From Cyclina sinensis (lineage: Eukaryota > Mollusca > Bivalvia > Venerida > Veneridae), in contig JAAONU010000019.1 of the NCBI GenBank assembly GCA_012932295.1, forward strand, positions 23,817,908 to 23,881,907: a stretch of 64,000 bases of DNA. Reading direction: 5' to 3'. Both the position numbers and the translations under genes were made by a program. How positions within the stretch are numbered: the stretch's first letter is position 1; every line of letters starts with the position of its first letter. This document shows, one piece after another, positions 61,201-64,000 of the stretch. The notes beneath the pieces were generated by a model. The model did no database searches and had not been told where the DNA came from. It saw only the letters and a list, made by a program, of their open reading frames with translations.

Positions 61201-63477
61201 TGGAATAGAGTTTACCCATTCAACACTGGAGATCTCACCATCTCAGTGAATGTACTCTACAACTACCTTGAGGCTAATCCTAAGGTACTATATGTGATCT
61301 GTGTATTCTTATACAATGTCTGTCACTCAAATTAGTTGGGCATATGTTCGTCTGTGAACCAATACTTTAATGTAACAGTGTGTAATTTATAAGCTTTTAT
61401 TATTAATAATAACCAGAAGGCAAATTAGACATTGTACCCATACTACCTGTTTTCATTACCTTTATCATTTACAGATACTTGGAAAGTAAGGTTTTCACTA
61501 TGTACTTTTTATCAAAGAGGTATATTTGACTGTTGCTGTATTTTGATACGAAGAAAAGTAAGGCATTTTGTTTCAATTCAGGTACCATGGGAGGACTTGC
61601 GTTACCTGTTTGGAGAGATTATGTACGGTGGTCACATCACAGATGATTGGGACCGAAACCTTTGCAGAACTTACCTACAAGTATACATGCACCCAGACAT
61701 GGTATGACATTTTTTATATAGCATTAAACTTTTAACATAGAAGTATACTATCTGCTAAGATTTTGGAGGCATTTTTCATGAAATGTAACCAGAGTATATT
61801 TAAGTATTATTTGTACCATTTAGAACTAAGTTATATAACCAGAACATGTTATTAATGTGTGTTTTGTTTGTTTTCAGTTGGAAGGTGAGCTTTACCTTGC
61901 TCCAGGCTTCCCTATTCCTCCTAATACAGATTACAAAGGCTATCACAACTACATTGATGAATGCCTACCACCAGAGACACCATACTTGTATGGTCTGCAT
62001 CCTAATGCCGAGATTGAGTTCTTGACAAACACCTCAGAGAATCTCTTCCGTATCGTGTTTGAAATGCAGCCACGTGATTCTGGTGCAGGTGCAGCAGGTG
62101 GAATCAGTCGTGAAGAAAAGGTAGAACGTCTTTTATAATTTCATGTAATATAAATAAAAAAACAACATAATTTTCACTTTCAGTAAATGAGTTTTTCTAA
62201 GTTTTAGAATGAAATGTCTATGGTAAGCTATACCAAGACTGATATAAGATTTTAGACAAAGCTACCTAACAGGTCAATTTACTACCGATATCCTTACTAT
62301 GCTGTCCCATGCTAACCATGAACTTTGTTCTTGGTTAAACCTTTTCCCTGTATTATGATCAAAGATACAGAAAATGAAAAACAGGAAAAAATGCTTACTT
62401 AAACTATAATGCATTTCCTTGATCAAATTATAATGCAGTTGTAAAAATGGGTCTCTATTATTACTTTCACAGATTAAGGGAATACTGGACGAAATTATGG
62501 AGAAACTTCCAGAAGAATTCAACATGTTTGAGATCATGGGTAAAGTTCCGCCAGAGGAGAGAACACCATACGTTGTTGTTGCCTTCCAAGAATGTGAAAG
62601 AATGAATGGACTGACCTCTGAGATTAGAAGGTCATTAAAGGAATTGGACCTTGGACTGAAGGTACTATACTTCAATAGATCAAGAATTATGGCTTATACA
62701 CAGAACAAGTAATTGGTATTATAATAGTAATTTCCCACATGTAAATGGGCAGGGCTGACTTCAAGAGAATATACATAATGAATTGGTGTCAGATTTTAAA
62801 GAAACAAGTTACATGTATGTCTTCACGTTAAGTTACCGAACAAACTTTTTCTTTTTCAGGGTGAACTGACAATTACCGCTGATATGGAAGAACTTGGTAA
62901 TGCACTCTACCTGGACAATGTACCGGCTTCATGGTCTAAGAAAGCCTATCCATCTCTCTACAACCTCGGTCCCTGGTACCCAGACTTGCTCCAGCGTATC
63001 AAGGAGCTTGAATCCTGGACCTCAGACTTCCAGCTGCCAGCCGCTGTCTGGCTTGGAGGATTGTTCAATCCGCAGTCCTTCCTTACAGCTATTATGCAGC
63101 AAATGGCACGTAAGAACGAGTGGCCACTTGATCGCATGTGTCTGCAGTGTGACGTCACTAAGAAGTCACGCGAAGATATGGCGGGTCCACCACGTGAAGG
63201 TGCATACTGTCATGGTCTATTTATGGAAGGTGCACGCTGGGATATGCAGACTGGTATGATTTCTGAGGCACGACTTAAAGAGCTAGCCCCAGCAATGCCT
63301 GTTATTTTCCTGAAAGCCATTCCAGTTGACAGGCAAGACGTGAGGAACGTCTATGAATGTCCAGTATACAAGACAAAGACCAGAGGTCCAACATTCGTCT
63401 GGACTTTCAACCTGAAGACTAAGGAGAAGCCGAGCAAGTGGATCCTTGGAGGAGTTGCTCTGCTTCTACAGGTGTAA
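27849..63477 (+). CDS. DNAH9-like: Axonemal outer-arm dynein beta-type heavy chain, complete gene
   Basis: A microtubule motor of ciliary and flagellar outer dynein arms. I place 49 coding exons with GT-AG junctions, 13,401 nt including the stop, encoding 4,466 residues. This is close to the length of DNAH9/DNAH17 and sea-urchin beta chain proteins, and similarity is collinear from residue 1 to the C-terminal VALLLQV. Exon ends include 27849-28208, 28837-29024, 29362-29551, 29945-30044, 30299-30510, 32080-32313, 32604-32771, 33089-33205 and 33617-33882; later ones are given in the segment entries. P-loops: AAA1 GPAGTGKT (1849-1856), AAA2 GSAGAGKS (2130-2137), AAA3 GNAGTGKT (2457-2464), AAA4 GVGGSGKQ (2802-2809). 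No frameshift or in-frame stop is seen. The choice among DNAH9, 11 and 17 is not resolved; the invertebrate gene may be ancestral to all three. Confidence 0.95.
33390..33425 (+). repeat. Possible tRNA-derived fragment in dynein intron 8
   Basis: CAATCCAAAGGTTAGTGG and a B-box-like GGTTTGATTCC (33411-33421) resemble the 3' half of a tRNA-derived SINE head. There is no A box, so this is a decayed fragment at best. Confidence 0.3.
34839..34964 (+). other. Candidate frame-preserving cassette exon in dynein intron 9
   Basis: Between AG (34837-34838) and GT (34965) lies a 126-nt open stretch that enters in phase 2 and leaves in phase 2, exactly the phase of the surrounding exons. If included, it would add 42 residues ([19 protein letters not shown] and further, ending TWTGR) after the LDHP of exon 9. 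The local sequence is GC-richer than the intron. No homologous insert is known to me in beta chains. The polypyrimidine tract is weak, so it may be a fossil instead. Confidence 0.3.
39881..39903. repeat. (AATAC)n microsatellite
   Basis: Four tandem AATAC-type units in dynein intron 16. Confidence 0.75.
41382..45888 (+). CDS. DNAH9-like: Dynein linker, exons 19-26 (residues 1172-1829)
   Basis: The linker (DHC_N2) swings across the ring to make the power stroke. Exons: 41382-41585, 42008-42409, 42715-42960, 43361-43585, 43796-44014, 44462-44614, 44978-45211, 45596-45888. Hallmarks include [89 protein letters not shown], and [19 protein letters not shown] just before AAA1. All junctions are phase 0 until the last. 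Confidence 0.93.
46132..49843 (+). CDS. DNAH9-like: Dynein AAA1 motor domain, exons 27-30
   Basis: This is the main ATPase site. Exons: 46132-46288, 46900-47162, 47509-47740, 49649-49843 (residues 1830-2112). It contains Walker [16 protein letters not shown], Walker B CFDEFNRI (from residue 1899), the sensor stretch [19 protein letters not shown], and the conserved [20 protein letters not shown] before AAA2. All catalytic residues expected of an active AAA1 are present. The 1.9-kb intron 29 (47741-49648) contains a TA microsatellite and an unexplained coding-like patch. Confidence 0.95.
49261..49293. repeat. (AT)n microsatellite
   Basis: About sixteen AT units in dynein intron 29. Confidence 0.95.
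50134..52271 (+). CDS. DNAH9-like: Dynein AAA2, exons 31-34
   Basis: Exons: 50134-50344, 50743-51019, 51349-51631, 52098-52271 (residues 2113-2427). P-loop GSAGAGKS at 2130-2137; then [60 protein letters not shown] and [12 protein letters not shown], all diagnostic of dynein AAA2. In the family this site binds nucleotide structurally rather than cycling it. Intron 33 (51632-52097) contains a degenerate tRNA-like fragment. Confidence 0.94.
51767..51830 (-). repeat. Possible tRNA-derived fragment in dynein intron 33
   Basis: On the minus strand, TGGTCGAGAAGTAGAGTGCC resembles an A-box region and GGTTGCTAATCTGAATCCC a degenerate B box. It looks like an old SINE head antisense to the gene. Confidence 0.3.
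52737..54191 (+). CDS. DNAH9-like: Dynein AAA3, exons 35-37
   Basis: Exons: 52737-53210, 53572-53811, 54030-54191 (residues 2428-2719). Walker A GNAGTGKT (2457-2464), then [20 protein letters not shown], the Walker [39 protein letters not shown] and [18 protein letters not shown]3 is the second regulatory nucleotide site of dynein. Confidence 0.94.
54577..56526 (+). CDS. DNAH9-like: Dynein AAA4 and stalk base, exons 38-40
   Basis: Exons: 54577-55200, 55544-55705, 56293-56526 (residues 2720-3059). Walker A variant [16 protein letters not shown] (from 2802), Walker B-like [42 protein letters not shown] and FHEWPEEAL. The last part, [12 protein letters not shown] then [18 protein letters not shown], begins the first helix of the stalk coiled coil. 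Confidence 0.94.
56982..57723 (+). CDS. DNAH9-like: Dynein stalk coiled coil 1, exons 41-42
   Basis: Exons: 56982-57242 (residues 3060-3146) and 57577-57723 (3147-3195). The first is a charged heptad-rich helix ([20 protein letters not shown] ... [17 protein letters not shown]) ending in [20 protein letters not shown]. The second has [14 protein letters not shown] and [11 protein letters not shown], the approach to the microtubule-binding tip. Both junctions are phase 0. Confidence 0.94.
57959..60184 (+). CDS. DNAH9-like: Dynein microtubule-binding domain to AAA6, giant exon 43
   Basis: A single exon of 2,226 nt (residues 3196-3937). It covers the microtubule-binding tip ([20 protein letters not shown] ... 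[20 protein letters not shown]), coiled coil 2 ([16 protein letters not shown] ... [13 protein letters not shown]), the AAA5 entry [46 protein letters not shown], the buttress coil ending [15 protein letters not shown], and AAA6 with [15 protein letters not shown] and LGQGQE. It is about nine times the gene's typical exon length; see the findings. Confidence 0.95.
60478..63477 (+). CDS. DNAH9-like: Dynein C-terminal region, exons 44-49 and stop
   Basis: Exons: 60478-60705, 61093-61284, 61582-61701, 61878-62120, 62473-62661, 62860-63477 (residues 3938-4466). Family blocks in order: [92 protein letters not shown], then the C-terminal cap with [57 protein letters not shown] and the end GGVALLLQV followed by TAA at 63475. 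The typical C-terminal length is present, so the gene is complete. Confidence 0.95.
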
Positions 63478-64000
63478 AAGAAACTGACATCACTGAGAAA
63501 CTTACTTTATTGTGTTTCTTTTTGTGACATTTGAGAGTGGTTATTGCGTTTTGAAAGTTGACTTTTTGACTTGATGTTACAAGTGAAATTCAAGGGGACT
63601 TAGAAAAAAAAAATTAAAGAAGTGACAGCTTTTTTTTGTTTCAGTTTATTGTTTGATTTATTATCGACATTATTTTTATATAAAAAAAAAGTTTATTCAA
63701 GTGACTGTTTACAGATGTAATTCGTAAATGCGTTGATTAATGAAATAATGCAAGGTTTTAACAAATGAGAAGACACTGACGAAATTGCGAAGTTCAACAT
63801 TTACCCAATAAGAGATGGTAATGTGACAGATGACTACATTTAAAATAAATATTTTTGCATGCGCGTTTTAGGTTGGAAAAGTATTTGACTATTTATATGT
63901 TATTTATGACAGGTGACTTATTTTGAAATAAATATTTTTTACATGTCCGTTTAAGGTTGGAAAAGTATTTGACTATTTATATGTTATTTGTGACAGATGA
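63478..64000 (+). other. Dynein 3' UTR and downstream sequence
   Basis: AT-rich sequence after the stop codon. AATAAA hexamers at 63844-63849 and 63928-63933 are candidate poly(A) signals. The transcript end cannot be fixed, and no further gene starts before the window ends. Confidence 0.5.
63822..64000. repeat. Tandem duplication carrying poly(A) signals
   Basis: Two copies of an 84-85 bp unit share AATAAATATTTTT, GGTTGGAAAAGTATTTGACT and ATTTATATGTTATTT.TGACAG. Each carries one AATAAA. The second copy runs to the end of the window, so more copies may follow. Confidence 0.8.

Overview
This is nuclear DNA of an animal, most likely a bivalve mollusc. The evidence is AT-rich sequence, GT-AG introns, two split genes of metazoan families, a tRNA-headed SINE with a V-SINE-type core, a TTAA-flanked MITE, Tc1-like and LINE relics, and interspersed repeats of a kind I associate with bivalves. 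The mollusc assignment is inference; the families are read from the sequence.

Layout. (1) 1-15354, minus strand: the 5' part of a concentrative nucleoside transporter (SLC28/CNT) gene. Three coding exons join in frame (15354-14915, 3928-3784, 1521-1330) and give the first 259 residues; the gene continues off the left edge. Its first intron is about 11 kb and is filled by satellite arrays (4.4-9.4 kb, with inverted and duplicated blocks; 11.55-13.75 kb, 37-bp units), a Tc1-like relic and a V-SINE. A 734-bp foldback element lies downstream of exon 3. (2) 15.4-27.8 kb: intergenic space between two divergently transcribed genes. It holds a 44-bp satellite related to the intronic one, several degenerate repeats, a LINE relic and a truncated Tc1-like transposase. 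(3) 27849-63477, plus strand: a complete axonemal outer-arm dynein beta-type heavy chain gene (DNAH9/DNAH11/DNAH17 group). I resolve 49 coding exons totalling 13,401 nt including the stop, which encodes 4,466 residues with all frames consistent. Its 3' UTR runs to the end of the window.

The two genes are not known to act together. One imports nucleosides across the plasma membrane; the other is the motor of ciliary outer dynein arms. I found no unknown multi-gene system. The points most worth following are the palindromic, duplicated satellite block inside the SLC28 intron, the foldback element with a probable 6-bp target duplication, a frame-preserving candidate cassette exon inside the dynein tail, one very large uninterrupted dynein exon, and a perfect RFX X-box carried by an interspersed repeat.
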